A DNA stretch of 64,000 nt from Triatoma infestans (taxonomy: Eukaryota > Arthropoda > Insecta > Hemiptera > Reduviidae): contig JAAEAF010001545.1 in NCBI GenBank assembly GCA_011037195.1, forward strand, positions 1 to 64,000, written 5' to 3'. The notes under the pieces are model-generated. The model was not told the DNA's origin, did not search any database, and worked only from the letters and a program-made list of their open reading frames with translations. The stretch's first letter is position 1, and the number at the start of each line of letters is the position of its first letter. A program made the translations under genes and the position numbers. Of the stretch, positions 45,491 through 59,319 are shown one piece after another.

Positions 45491-47640
45491 CTCTTATAGC
45501 CGACATCCTGGACGGGTGCAGGCCTATTTTAAACCCCGAACCTGCAAGGGTGTCTATAAATGTTAAATAATCCTATAATTATCTAGCGGAAAGATAATTC
45601 TGTAATTACATGTAAAAGAACTACATTAATATCGTAAGTACCTGTACGTATATGTAACAATTATCATCAGAGTTGAACAGTTTTACAATTAAATTAGATA
45701 AAAAAAAAATTCATTTCTTTAAATCAAATATAGCCTAATAACAAGAATAGATAAGAGTGAGAAAGAGAGGCACTGTAGGTCAAGTTAGTGACAGTGAAAA
45801 GGCGCTATCTTCATCACAACAACTGAATTAGATCTCAAATCAACACCAACAAGAAATGAATAATTCATAAATGATAAAGGCCCTCTGACTATTGTGAGTC
45901 AGAGAGATAGAAAGTGCAAATTTAATTCAATATAATTCTCCAAGTTGTTGTTATTGTTGATGAAGACATCTTCAAGATGTTATACTATTAATTTAGTTAC
46001 ACAAAATCTCTTATGAATATTTCATTATATATTACAATATCTACTTTACTATGATTTATAATATCATTTATATATTCACTTTTCTTTTCTTTTTTTTTTA
46101 AGTTTGTAAATCCATTCAGAAAATTCAGATAGACTTTATTTTATTGTAAATAAAGCAATCAGTAAATCATAGAAAATTATATTGTGTGTGAATTAATTAC
46201 AATTTTTGAAAATTATTATTTAGGTAGTCCGGAAATGAAAAAATATACTCGTAGGCAGTAAATGTAGAGACTAACAAATCGGGCCAGATTTAACTTAGTG
46301 ATCAGAAAAAACAATATGGTAATTATAAACTAAGGAATATTATGGTTTTGGATTCGATTCTAAGTCTTGGTCGTGGACTTGTAGGGTTTAGGCCCTAAAT
46401 ATGAGTATGATAGCATCCACCTTCGATCGTTCAATACCTGAACCAGTAATTAATAATCAGTTGGTAAGAATTATCTTAAATTACTTTTACTTTCCTACAA
46501 TACACAAAAGAACATAAGAAAAACCTCTAGAAAAAGTTGAAACAGAATATTTTTCAGTCACTTAAAATATTTTCAAAGTTCTCTTAATTTAACCAGGAAT
46601 AGAAAAAAAAATAAAAAATGCATTTTCTTGTTTCTTTTGGGGTGAAATTTGTCGCCAGAAACAGGAAAATTCACTTAAATAACGTAGTTGGAAAAGTTGC
46701 GAGTTCTTTGAAGTCATGAAATTTGGAATAAAACTTGAAGTTGTAGGTCAAACATTTTATTGCATCAATTGAACAACTGTTTGCAATATGGCCCATTGTC
46801 TATTTAAGGAAAGATCAAAATTTAGTTTAAGAACACTGCGGCGTTTGAACAATTGTTACACAATAGTTATGTACATGTAAATTAAGTCGGGCAATTTGTA
46901 TCATGACTGGTGTCATGGATTACGCTACATATAAATATCTGGATTAAAGTGACTAAGCCATTAGTAAGATCAAACGAGGAATGGCAAAAATCTTCTTTTT
47001 TTTAAAAAAAAAGTCTGTGACATTCAGGTGGGGCAGGAAAAGAAAAAAAGAAAGCCTAAATGAATGATTCCTTTCAAAAGCACGTACGACAGACATTTTT
47101 TTGCTCAGGAAAAAAAAATCAAGTCAAAAGGAATTGTTCAATATTAAATAGGCATGAAACCATTGCGCCTTTAAAAGTAAAAAATAATAAATTAATATAG
47201 GAAAAATGGAATAAAATCTGGTGTGAAACATTTCATACGACATTCTCTTTAACTGCAACTGATACAATTTAATGGATACATTTTTTATTATTTTTAAACT
47301 ATAATGTTTAATAAGTTTGGTACGGCTTGCCATAATAAAGGTAGGGAGTTATCATGTATACATGAGGTGCAACTAGTTACGAACTGTCCTCTGTTTCAAG
47401 TAATAAAGCTTGTAATAACAGTTTTAACAATTTAATCTAACCGGTAAGTTCCCCAGAACCATCCTAAACTCAACTTTTTCTGCAAAAATATTTTAAATAA
47501 AAGTAAAATGTTTTTATTGGTTTAGTTAAGATTTCAAATTGAAATAAAATCGTTATAACCGTTGTAACCCTCCGTGAATGACGGTTACATTACATTTAAA
47601 TAAGATGAAAAGAAAATTATATTTTATTTTAAATTTATAA
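45491..47640. other. No gene recognised; family A scrap at 47215-47270
   Basis: AT-rich. TCTGGTGTGAAACATTTCAT at 47218 is the hairpin end of family A, degenerate. Confidence 0.45.
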
Positions 47641-48260
47641 TTTATAGTATGGCTGTGCTGTATCTAGGGCCAAATTAGGAGTTTACAGTAGACTCTGGGC
47701 TGTACTCTGAACATTACTGTGTAATAAGTTGTGTGCGTGCGCGTGTATGCGCTAGAGTTACAGTGAGTTCGTAGCCGCTGCTTGGCTTAAGAAGAGCTCT
47801 CTGTGAGTGCTGTGTTTTGAATTTCTTTTTTTTTATCAGCATTGCCGGATTTTTGGAGCACCCACTTGCTCTCCTCAGCGCTGCCGTCTGACGCGGTTCG
47901 TCTGGAAGAAGAAGACGTCCCGGATACCACAGAGAAGAAAGTGGATTTGGATACTCAGAGGAAAAATAAAAAGAAATAAAAACCAACCTAGTCCAGCAAA
48001 TATTCCTATAAAATCTATTTTTAATTAGCCATATACGAACAATAGTTGAAATAAGCCGGCGGTCGGTGTAGTCCGAAACGCACCAGTCACCGCCAGATAA
48101 GCCAAGCGTTGGATTTCACAAGCCAAGCGAAGGGTCCAGCCGTACTTCTGCTAATTCCATTCCTTTTATTGTATTTTACTTGCAATAATTCCAAGATAAA
48201 AAGTAAAATTAAAAAATTAGTTCACTTAAAAAATGAACAGCAAGGGAAATATTTATAATA
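47640..48260 (+). other. GC-richer island with two short open frames, unrecognised
   Basis: After TTTTTTTTATCAG at 47826-47838 a frame runs from 47840: LPDFWSTHLLSSALPSDAVR, LEEEDVPDTTEKKVDLDTQR, then KNKKK and TAA near 47980. A second open frame (about 48052-48260) has SPKRTSHRQISQALDFT, a hydrophobic GPAVLLLIPFLLLYF and a basic tail. No family recognised. It could be a 3' exon, an LTR-like or other mobile sequence, or chance. Confidence 0.25.
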
Positions 48261-50113
48261 TAATAATGTCTTGCTGTTAAATTTATATGATGTGAGCTTT
48301 TAATGAGGCATCCAGGGAGAAAATTGCAAAAAAAGATTCATAATGTTATAAGATTCATAATGCAAGTTTGAAAGCGTTAACGCGATATATGCTTTTGTTT
48401 TAGTCTGGTATGGGAGTATATATGTACATATATGTATTGTAAAGGGTACTAAGAGTGAGTAGTAACCAGGAAAAAGAGTGGCTGTTACCCACGCTTGGGT
48501 AGCTGCAAGGGTATATACGTATGGTTAGGTAGAGGTAGAGATGGTAGATATTCAAAAAAAAGTGGCTCCACAGTCGACGGTCATATCCTATTATACGGTG
48601 GCAGACAATCCCTAGGGACTGTCCAGGCTTATTCACTATTCATTAAAAAAAACTCCATAAGCTACACTTACGCACACAGAGAATACATCTACCACATATA
48701 CAGAGAAGCCGTTGTATTCGCGCACAAGTTGACAGCTTCAATGTTTTATTTAATAAGTTTCACCCTCACATAACTAGTGGTGTTTCATACTAACGCTCAC
48801 TTTTCGCGTGCAGATATGCCCGCGATATATACCCCTTTTTGCGGCGTTGCCCTATTCTCTCAGCGACTTTGAGTCATATTTTAGAACAAAAGTAATAATT
48901 TTTTTTTTCTGGTTGTTTAGTTTTATTATTTTGATGTTAAAAAAAAAAAGGAAAAATAACAGAAGGGTAAACATTCTAATGTTCATTGACTAAGGGGAGC
49001 GCAAATTAGTCAGTTATTAATATTTCCTGCCCAGTTTAAGAGGAGAAGACACACTGGTCAAATACTGTTTAGTGTGAAGGCAAGGGGACCGACTGCTTAA
49101 CAGGGTAAGACAGATGTCAGCTTTTTTATTCTACCAACTTCCCAACTGTTCCTCATATACAAAAGCCACAAAATACTACTTCCGGTTTTGTACTCATAGC
49201 AGGAAATATTAAAAAACTTTATTCCCATATTGTACGAATTATTTGGAGATTAATGGAAATATTTTTGCGAAGATTTGTACGTATACGTAAATAAGTTAAG
49301 ATTTTAATATAATATTAAATGATATCTTTAGCACTGGGCTCCAAAAAAAATGACAAAGTAATTTATCGTTTAACATGTCTAAAAGTACATTCTCCATATT
49401 TGAAACTTATCATATTTTTTTATATTCATAACAGCTGAAGAATAACTTTAGTATTCAATACGTGAGTAAAGTAATTTCACACACTCGATTAGTTGCCACA
49501 CTCACTGCGCTTGAGTGTAAAAAAAAAAACATTAATTAAATAACTATTGATTACTCTAATGAATTGGTAATTACTGGGGTAGTCAAAAGTTAAAAAGTTG
49601 TATGAGTTCCTTGTGATAGGACCAAGCAAGACTACATTTTTAGGATCATTCGAGAGATCAATGAATTCGGGCGGCGATAATACTGATCGGCCAAAATAGG
49701 AATGCGTTTTTCCGATACGTAGCCATGAAATGCCAGATATTCTATTTAATTCGACTATTTCACAATGTACAAAGTTCTACTTCACAATTTAAAAGAGGAT
49801 TATAAATTTAACATAATCAGCTCAGTCTAATTTTTTAACAGCTGACCGTCGTTCCTGTAAAGGTAGTTCATAACAGCCATCACTGACCATACTAAATGCA
49901 TAAAAAATCTTCACGAAGTAGCATGTAACCGCTCTAGAAAATCTTCCTTGTCCTATTTTAATAATTAAACTAGAATAGCATAACCGCCATGTAACAAAAA
50001 GATCCTCGGTAAAACTGAAAATCACACGAAGACTCTGAGCAAACTTATTCGAATGTGATGGAGCCACAAAGAGTTAGACTGATTATTACAAAAGCCACAA
50101 CTCTGATCAATCT

Positions 50114-50937
50114 CAGTGGCGGCTCCTGACTTGGATATGCGGGGGTTCAACATTTTTTTTTGAAAATATTTACATTACCTATCATTATTAGCAGCTTGGC
50201 TAGATAAAAATCATGAAGTAAGCCAGGAGCCAGGTAAAAACTTGCATCCCTCCCCTACAATTAAATATGTTAAATTAACAATAAATCTGTCACTGTACAC
50301 CCAGAGAAGAAGTATGAAAAAAGAGTTGTACCGTTTGAGTTCGAAAATTAAGTGGTTAATTTAACGGAAATTTTTATTGTCTAAATAAAGTGTTTCAGTT
50401 CAAAGGAAATCTTAATGATGTTTTAAGTACCAATACCAACATCAAATTTTTATAAATATAAAAATATATATAAATATAATATATAAAAATCCACACATTG
50501 GTACAGGAACATCACATCACAAAATATCTCATGTGTGAAACACAAATACAACTTTCTTATTCCACTTCTCAAAATTATAATTGACAAATTTTATAGTTTG
50601 TGCACCATATTTAATGAAATTCGTCGAAAACTGAGAAAACTCCAGTGAAACCGCACTTCCGGTTTACTATTTTCTGGAAACTCAGAATTTTGGCCATCTA
50701 TTTATTTCTAATTAATTATGTTTGAATGATAGAATTGTTATAATCAACTATGAGAGCACTTTAGAGAAAAATATAACCCCACCTCTCCCCTAAAAGTGCC
50801 CTGAAATGAATTTTACCAGACAAATGTTTTAAATAAAAGTTATACATCTTTGCGTGTTTACTTTATATAAGAAGTTTCAACTTTCTACAGTTTTTTTGTT
50901 TTTGAGCTATGGTGTTCACATATATACATACATACAT

Positions 50938-50971
<34 letters not shown>

Positions 50972-51565
50972 CATTTGCTAAAAACAACTTTTTTAATTCC
51001 GGGTAAGTTCGTTCGTAAGATCGTAAGTAATGTTCAAAGCGCTTGTAACCCCTACTCTTATTTTAAAAAAGGTAATAAGAATTTACACTTTTCTATACTA
51101 ACACAAAGAAATTTTATATATATTTATATATATTAAATTCTCCAGCGCGACGCCCAACTGTGAACCTCTAACTTCCTACCTTTTTATAGATCTCCTGATA
51201 TACATACAAGAGTAGGATAGTGTGAATTGCACACTAGTGTACAATCCATTGTACGAACATGTTTTAAGGAGCTCCTATACTGATATACGTTCCTATTCTT
51301 TTTATGTCTGATTCTCTGATTTGACAACAAAATTATTAAATTAATTTATTTGATTTTTTATTATTATAAACAATTGATAATCAGGCCAATGTATACAAAT
51401 TTTACTGACTTATTTTGATAACTAATATAAAAATGAAATTATTTTTTTGAAATTGAATATTTGATAAAAATATGAAAATTAGTTACTTTTTTACCTAATT
51501 TTTTTTTTTTTCAAATAGCTCTGGGGGTTCAGTCGTGCAATTGCGAATACCAGTAGCCGCCACTG
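50114..51565. mobile_element. hAT-like ends enclosing a family A copy
   Basis: CAGTGGCGGCTCCTG at 50114 and, inverted, CAGTGGCGGCTACTG at 51565 are typical hAT ends. Both continue to a GGGGGTTCA-like block about 30-40 bp inside. An 8-bp duplication is not seen (ATCAATCT against ATATATAT). Family A occupies 50530-51005. Confidence 0.6.
50530..51005 (+). repeat. Family A repeat inside the hAT-like element
   Basis: Starts GTGTGAAACACAAATACAAC, has GACAAATTTTATAGTTTGTG and CGCACTTCCGGTTTACT, then (CA)14 at 50941-50968 before GACCATTTGCTAAAAAC. The far end is missing. Confidence 0.72.
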
Positions 51566-51907
51566 ATATATATATAATAATATATATATATATGGCTTTA
51601 TTGGAATTTAGCAATAAATAGAAACAAACAAATAGAATGACATAAGAGGAGTATCAGCCATTGGTGGGTCTCCAAACGAATCAATTACTGATGTGTCCAA
51701 CGCCGTCTCAGACGATGAGTGGGATTATCAGGAAGATGAGAGTTGTTCTATTAGTGGATTAGGATGAGAGGAAAAGCAAGAACGAAATTTCTTGTCTCAA
51801 ACCGTGATTAAATCTTTTACGAAAGGTACTTTAAGATGTGAGTGAATGGTTTTATTGGAAACGTAATATGGAGCCAATCTAAGTCGCACAGCCCAGTACA
51901 AATAGGC

Positions 51908-52800
51908 TACACTGGCGACTGATATTTGTTCGAGTAGTTGGATATCCAGCGGGCACGTGAAAACAATATTACAGAAATACAATTCTGTAAACTTTTATTT
52001 ATAAGATTTTTCCAGAGAAAATGATTTTAGGGATAATGGCGGACCTGTCAATTAGATTAAATTAGGTCAAATTTAAATTGCCTCTACTAGCTTGTTGCAA
52101 CAGAGGTGATCTCTTAGTAGATACACTCAGGTATACACGACACCCTTACAACCTTTTTTATGACAAGCTCATTTGCACGTTTATAAATAGAAAAATTTTC
52201 TTGCATTATTATAGCTGTAGTGGAAGAACGAAATAGAAAAATAATAGTTTTGAAAAATAGTTTAGAATATTTTATAGTTTGTAAAATCTAATTTTGTTAA
52301 TATATTAAATAGTGAATTTACCTTCAAAAAGAGTGAATTTAGAGTTAGGTACTACAATCTAGGTCATTGCTATTAGGGAAACAAAGGCACAAAAACCCTA
52401 AAAAAAGGCACTAAATTAATACAATGCTACTTAGCCAACTGTTTTGTTAAAAAGGGCATTCCTTCAGACAGTCTGTTCTCTGCCTTCAAACAAGAACAGT
52501 CTGCATTCTGTTTTGAAAGCCAGATTTGTTGTAGACACCAAGGAGAACACATCAGAACAGTACCAGTTTTAAGTTATAACATAAGAATTTATTATAAGCT
52601 TATTATTGTGATATTTTAAAGTAACTTATTCTCATAAAGAATATATCTATTTTAAAAACAGTGGTGCTCTCTTGATTATTACTAATACTTCTATCTCAAA
52701 CATACCTACAAGCCCTTTTACAAAGCCGCTCGTGCTACTACAAACATACAACTCAACATATCACCAAAATACAATTCATAGCATTGCATTGTTTCAGACC
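51908..52800 (+). repeat. Family D repeat, copy 1
   Basis: Shares CTGTAGTGGAAGAACGAAAT (52214), TACTACAATCTAGGTCA (52352), GGTGCTCTCTTGATTATTAC (52660) and the CTACAAGCC...GCCGCTCG-GCTAC block (52705) in the same order with the inverted copy at 62230-62816. The left end, CACTGGCGACTGAT, equals the right end of the other copy, so these look like inverted termini. No transposase frame. Confidence 0.6.
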
Positions 52801-54084
52801 GTTAAAATATATATATATATAATGAATATAAAATTAGATTGTGGTCAACAGAATGTTTGTTTTGCTAAAAGTCTTGATGGTAATGCATTTTAAAGTAGCT
52901 GGACAATTGCAAAATAACAATAGTTCCCAAAGTAAAACTAAATTGGAGAACCAGTGAAGAACGTGTTTAAAGAAGATGAGTAAAGTAGAACATTAGCTTA
53001 AAAAAATTATGCTCAGCTAAAGTACATGTTCTGAACTTAAATTATAATTTCTTAAACTAAAATTCCCCAAATACATTTTATGTCACATACTAATGACATA
53101 GTAAATAATAGTTTTACAACTTAATCTGAAATTAATAAGTTTATTTAATGTCAATATATGTATATTAGTTGTATGAACATTAGCAATGCTAGTAGGTCGT
53201 CATTGAGGTTGTATGGCAGTCTGGAGGTATATACTGATTAAGTAAGCTAAGCAGTGAGGCAATCCGTGCATACCAAAAGCATGAGGAAGACAGAGAACAA
53301 CGTAGGGCGAAGTATGGAAGTGCGGAAACACTCTCACTCCTATATGATTAATTCAAAGCGCATTTACATTCGACAGGATTCAGCACTATAGTACAGAAGC
53401 CATTCCACCACTCCTTCACTTTCCAGCTATCCTGTTGCCATAGCCCGGGTTCACCCTATCCCTATCACCTCTTATTCCACGTGTGTCCGAATGGAAAACA
53501 GCCCTCAGAGGATATCTACTGGTTGTACAGTAGAAAGGTAAGTGTAGGATGGTTTTGCCGGGTAGTGGGAATTGAAATGTATATACCTGCTGCTACTTTG
53601 GCTTCACCCTCCTCTCATACTACCTTCGCATCATCCTTTTCTACACTTCTTCTTTACCTTCTTCGTTTTTCTTTCCACCATCTCTCTCACACTTTCTGAA
53701 GAGATAAACTGCCTCGTATTTTTCTCTCTCACTGAAGGTTTTTCTCCCTAAACCTCCCCCAACAAGCCTTACTACAACATACAAAACCCACACTATATCC
53801 CGTGTACCACCAGCAAAGCCATATATATATTCTCTCACAAACAGTCCAAAACGCATATATATATAATCTTCAACATTCATGGTATATACACTTTTATGGT
53901 AAATACACTATTTCTTTTTCTACAAGAAAGAATAAAGTAATATTGGAAAATTTAGCTTTTCAAACTTGAACATATAAATATTCAATATAAGTATAAACAG
54001 AAATTAATTTAACCAATTAATTTACAATTGTAAAAAAAATTTCAAATGATTAATTTTTTCCACATGGGTTGAGATTTTGTTTCC
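52801..54084. other. No gene recognised
   Basis: AT-rich up to 53160, then mixed composition with pyrimidine-rich DNA near 53640-53760. The frames on both strands there are low-complexity. Confidence 0.45.
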
Positions 54085-54350
54085 CCCATGATAGCCTGCT
54101 TTATTTCATAATCAACGATTGGTATCTGGGCTTTCACGCATTTTCAAAATTCTTATAAACTGTGGGTTATCTCAGACCTCAAAAGGTAAATTCAATTTAC
54201 ATATTCTTGAGTGTGTAACTTTGAATATGCCCTATTCAGTTTATAATATCACACTGGTTATCCAGATATCTTGAAGATGGGTGAACGCCCCGAGTCGATC
54301 GATGAACCAGAGAGAAAGTGAACCAGATATTGGAAGACAGATATCTCTGA
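54085..54350. repeat. Foldback family B, decayed copy
   Basis: CATGATAGCCTGCTT on the left and ATCTTGAAGATGGGTGAACG on the right match the family arms, with many changes. Confidence 0.5.
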
Positions 54351-55483
54351 ATAATTTTTTCCTCAGTATTTTGTATAACATTCTTCTAGTTCTTCTTTCA
54401 TAGTTAGTATAACAAATTTAACCTTCCGTCGGGCGCAATATTGGGAGTCTCGAGTTAGGGGCGCAAAGTGCCCAACAGACTCACCTTAAAAAAATAGTTC
54501 CTTAAAGAAGAAATAATTTTTATTTCTTATCATATTATCATTGCACATCAGAAGACTGTTTGGAAATATAACAATTGCAAAATTAGAAGGCAGGAACAAT
54601 GATTCAGAGATAGGTTCTAATTGGTAATATTTCCAATTTTGAAGTGTGCAATTATTTGCAACCCTATTAAACGCCAAAAAGAACTTTACAGGAAGACAAA
54701 AGAAATGTTTTAGAATAAAATTTATGAGTTTTTGAGGTGATTATAAAAAAAGAAGCTAAATTCAAAAATCAGAAGTTTATATCTATCTCATTTCCAAAAA
54801 AAAAAAAAATTGCAACTGAAACAAAATGAAATAAAAATAATGTAATAAAACAATTTCTTTCAAATGGGGGCTGATGTTAAAAAAATCACACAGAAATTTG
54901 CCTGTGAAATTATCCAGTACTGTTTAATCTGTTTGGAATGTCCTGGATGGTCATGCTTTGCGAAACTCTATAATTTCAAGATCTGCTGAATATCTTAACT
55001 TCACTTTCTCGGCTAGATCACCGATGTCCAATCACTTCATTAATATGCGGATGCGAACATCCCAAAAGTTAATAAATCTGCGCAGGAGACATTTTATTTG
55101 CCATAATAATCATTATTAATATTCTTCTTTGAATGAATGCGTTTAGATCACTGACCTCTAATCTAATTCTTTTGTATTACATCGATCATGCTGTTTTCAT
55201 TTTAGCCGAACATTTTTCAACCAATCTTGCCAAGCATGACCTCTTGGTCGACCCGACAGTTATACTGTCTCAAATGCAAAACAAATTCGACAGTTAGCCA
55301 ATTTTATTATATAACTTTGGTTGCTGCCATCACGAAGGTGGTTTTTTTTGCTTTTCTTGATATTGTATTATATTTCATGACTTTTCCTTAATCGCGAACA
55401 GAGAGATTCTTTCATGTTATTATTATTATCATTATTATTAATAAAATTATTATTATTATTCTAATTATTATTATTATTATTAA
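54351..55483. other. No gene; isolated piggyBac-like end at 54418
   Basis: TTAA followed by CCTTCCGTCGGGCGC at 54418-54436 looks like a single end of a TTAA-inserting element, but no partner end was found. TTA repeats at 55415-55480 belong to the next SINE tail. Confidence 0.35.
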
Positions 55484-55640
55484 TTAATTTAAGGCACGTC
55501 AACATCTATGGTCCTTCTCAGCGCACTGGCCTCCGGACAGTGTTCTCGCGTTACAGACAACACTATTTGTGAGCTGTAGAGGCTCCTAAAAAGAGAAAAT
55601 CTAAGGGCAGCACAGCTGGACTCGAATCATCCGCGTGGGA
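55484..55640 (-). mobile_element. tRNA-derived SINE, family 1, head truncated
   Basis: On the minus strand: B box GATTCGAGTCCAGC, body CTTAGATTTTCTCTTTTTAG, CTGTCCGGAGGCCAGTGCGC, GACCATAGATGTTGACGTGC, then CTTAAATTAA and a TAATAATAAT tail. The A box is missing. Confidence 0.75.
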
Positions 55641-57839
55641 GTCCATACGCTGTTATTTTCTTCCCTATTACTATTATTATCTGTTTTTGAATTCTACTTT
55701 AAAGTCCAGCATCCGCTACAATATTTGACACAGGACAGCTGATGGGAAGTTCATTAATTTGCATGAAAGCCTTTTTCTGGCATTCACTCTTCCAGTCAAT
55801 CGTCAATCTCCCATATCCACCCAGCTTATCATATTTTCTTCAGAAAAAATTCTTCGTTCTAATCTTAAGGGAAGCGGGGATCTTTCAGCTTGCTTCGATA
55901 ATGTCCAGCAAGATAATTATCAATTGGAATTAATCAGCTTCTTATATCGCCATTCAGGAAGTAAATGTATTTTGCTTTCCATAAGCTATATTACAGTTTA
56001 GTAAATGATCTGTGCGAATTATTTTAATATAGATGGTGTGTATTCTCCCACTAGAGCTTTGAATTGTTTTTTATTATTATTAGTTTATTTTCTTACAAAA
56101 GTTATTTTACTATTTTATTGAAATATTTCATAATTTATTTTTAAAATATTATGATAATTACAATAATACGTACATAATAAAAAAAAGAAAAGAAAGTTAA
56201 TCTATCCTTTTTAGGAAAATTAAATTTTAGGGTTATTTTAATTAACTATTATGTAATGTTTGTTGGCAATATTAAAAATAAACTTTGTTACATATTTTTT
56301 TCAATGCATCTATTTCTATATTCTAAGGTAAAACGTTTGCCAAACATTTTAAAATTATCCAAATGTATAAGAACTTCCGTCTTGTTTGCCTCACTTTATT
56401 TGTTACAAATTTTACGCTTATTTAGTGAACACACCCGAATGTTAAAGCTTTTTAATTGTCAGAAGTATCAATTTTATTGATAGCTTTTTCTCTCTCTCTC
56501 TCTTACGATTCGCACTGATAATTTAAAAATATTAGGTAAATACGAAACAAAAATTCAGTATTAAAATGGAAGTCGTATATTTTAATTTAGAGAATTATAT
56601 TTTGAGAGTACTAAATTTTATAATGTAGAAGTTACATTTTAGAATGTTAGAAGTTACAAATATTGAAAATTATATAGCTACTTAAAGATATCTAATTCAT
56701 AAAAGTGATACGTAAAACTTCTCCCTTAGTTTCGTATTAAGAATTCATAAATATGTTATCATTCTTTTTTAACCTTTCCATTTAAAAAGGAGTGAAATTT
56801 CGAAAAATTTCTGTGATACTTCTTCACCATAATTTCTAAAGATCTTTTTCGTTCACTGCTTACTATATGGCATTATTTTCCTAAAATTATGTTGTTTTTT
56901 TTTTTTAATTCTGCTGCATTAATTAGCAAATTTATGTTTTACCTAATACTAATAGTATTCTGTGTTTATTCATGACTAGATATAAAGTGTTCTAATTAAT
57001 TTAATAAAGGTACGTAAGCAACAATCTTATTAAAGACGTTATATTAGCTATATTAATAAAGTAATTTTCACAATGCCTTGTTTCTGTAAAGTTAGTATTA
57101 TATGGAAATGCTTAAAGACATGATAGTTTGAGATGGCTGCAACTGAAGCAGCAATATGAACCACAAAGCGGAAATATGATGAAATTTCTCATCTATGCAT
57201 TATAATTTTGTAATAAGTGTTAGTGCCTAACTATGGCTTTACTACACGTCAAGTTTTGTGCATTTATTTACTGAGTACATATTAATTTAGAAAATTTCTA
57301 TTAATTTTAAACTTAATATTTTATACTTCACTTTCTAGCAAGATCCATGCTAGAAAGAGATCAATTTTAAAGAGACATACAGTACCCTTTCAATTATTGC
57401 TCTTTTGCCCCACTTAAAAATCAATGGGTAATAACTAAATTCCATATGGCGAAAAAGATTGAATTTAGGTTTGAGGGTCTAGTTTCTTGCATATTACCTC
57501 TTCTAATTTAACGTTCTAAGTTAGGCTAATTTAAGCGTTGTAACTTAGGTAATTTAACAAACTTCAGCACTTAATAACTTAGTTTTGTAAGGTTCCACAG
57601 CAATAATAAAATATCAGACGGTGCTTCTAAATTTTCGTATTCGTTCTAAATAAACGATTCAGTGACACTACCATACACAATTCAATCAATTCTGATAAAG
57701 TATTAACTTTTTCAAAATTTTCACATGCTTTGCTAAACCTGCGATTCGCTTAAATTCTAGGATAAAACAGAAATATGAATCGTTTTCTTCTGTGGTCAGA
57801 TTACTAGAAGTTCATATCTTGGTCTGCAACCAACCAATT
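55641..57839. other. No gene recognised
   Basis: Long AT-rich stretch. Overlapping frames at 55742-56001 have no family features. Confidence 0.5.
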
Positions 57840-57879
57840 TCGCAGTTCAACCTTGCCAGGGAAATATTGGAACCAGGTG

Positions 57880-58550
57880 TCTAGGATCCTATCGATATTC
57901 TGGCCGCATTTAAAGCACAGAGTTCACAGAAGCACAGCATATCATCAGATCAAAAATGGTACTGCATTGCCAGCAAATTCAACGACCTAAGTGGAAATAA
58001 TGAAATTGCCCTATTGGATGCCAGAGCAAGTTAGCATGAAAGCTAAAGAGATAGCTTTTCCTGGCGGTGACATCCACTTTTGGCACCAGAACTCTTTTCG
58101 GACTAGTGAAACGAAAAGGAAGCATTACTTTGGAGAACTCTCCAGGACTGAGGCTGGCTTAACTTAAGACTTGCTTAGATAGTTACGACCGTAGAAGATC
58201 TGAAGCATACATCTGCCTGAGTAGAAGTAGGCTGACGGGCTTAACGGGATATTGTTGATTCATAAGGCATCCGGAGAAACTGAGTCTAAAACGTGATACC
58301 AATGCAGATTCTGTGGGGAGATAGTTGAGACTGCGATGCTATCATCCAGAGAAAGTTTAGAATCCGGGGCTCTTGAGGAAGATTTATATCTCTAGGAACT
58401 ATCTCAGATTCTTACTTAGATTCTTTAGATTCCTTCTTAGAAATTTATCTGGAAGGAGTGCTGTAAATTAAGATGATGAGGTCCGATAAGGACGTAGAAT
58501 GAACTATTCTGGTTGAAGTGCACTATACCTCATTTATTAAAGAAAAAAGT
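57880..58550 (+). pseudogene. LINE 3' end, decayed
   Basis: The knuckle region (TGCAGATTCTGTGGGGAGAT at 58307) is nearly the same DNA as 32453. Upstream, GLNG, a G-T-R-T-L-F-G-L stretch (the PEPFCGL region) and an SGNNEIA stretch suggest RNase H text. Many stops. Ends near a short A-run at 58541. Confidence 0.55.
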
Positions 58551-59319
58551 ACAGTCCCTTCAATGTAAACTTTAGAAAAATAATTTGGGTTCCTTTTAAT
58601 TTCAATCTAGGTCTGCCAACATTTCCTCCTTCGAAGGAAACTGAAGGGTAACCAAGAACAAGCTGGATGACTAGTTTTATTCTAATTGATGGCCGCCCTT
58701 CATAGACATCAATAAAATATATAATGCCATAAAAATCGCATTCCTACGCCTGCATCTTCATCATCATAGAATTATCTCGTGTAGAAGGAACAGCAGCTCG
58801 TTTATTTAAATTATTTTAAACATAGTATAAATTACATTTTTAAAAAATTAGAAGAATATGTTGACTTCAATTCTTAAAAAAAAAAATCTCAAATTATCGA
58901 ATAAAATGGCAAACTAAGATCCATTTCCAACTGTAATAAACCGATACAGTTACTACTTTCTAGTCCAATTATCCCTTTTACGGGGGTTTACTACTAGAAA
59001 GTGGTCACGGCTCGTAACAAGTTACGAGATCCCAAGGGCTGGCCGTCCTGTAGCGCGCAAATGACTTCATTTAAGTGGACCCAGGTGACCGCCTCTATTT
59101 CCAACTGGCCACAAACTAACCGATACCAGACTCTGGGTCAAATGGTCAGCTTTTATCCCAGTCACTAGGCAAACATATGTTTCAACAAGATGTATACAAC
59201 AAAATTTTCATTATACTCTTTATTACAAAATTATTCTCAATGCAGTAGTAATAATCATAATGACCATAAAATGTTTTAATGGAGAATATTTCTGAAAAAA
59301 ATCTTAATTGTAATAATAA
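58551..59319. other. No gene recognised
   Basis: AT-rich with a GC-richer patch at 58980-59110. No frame of interest. Confidence 0.45.

Noticed and set aside
49822..50067. 81-codon minus-strand frame with FSFTEDLFVTWRLCYSSLII
   Set aside because: It reads like protein but I cannot place it, it has no splice context with Ddr, and a repeat origin is likely.
54418..54436. piggyBac-like end TTAA-CCTTCCGTCGGGCGC
   Set aside because: No matching inverted end or second TTAA border found nearby, so no element can be drawn.
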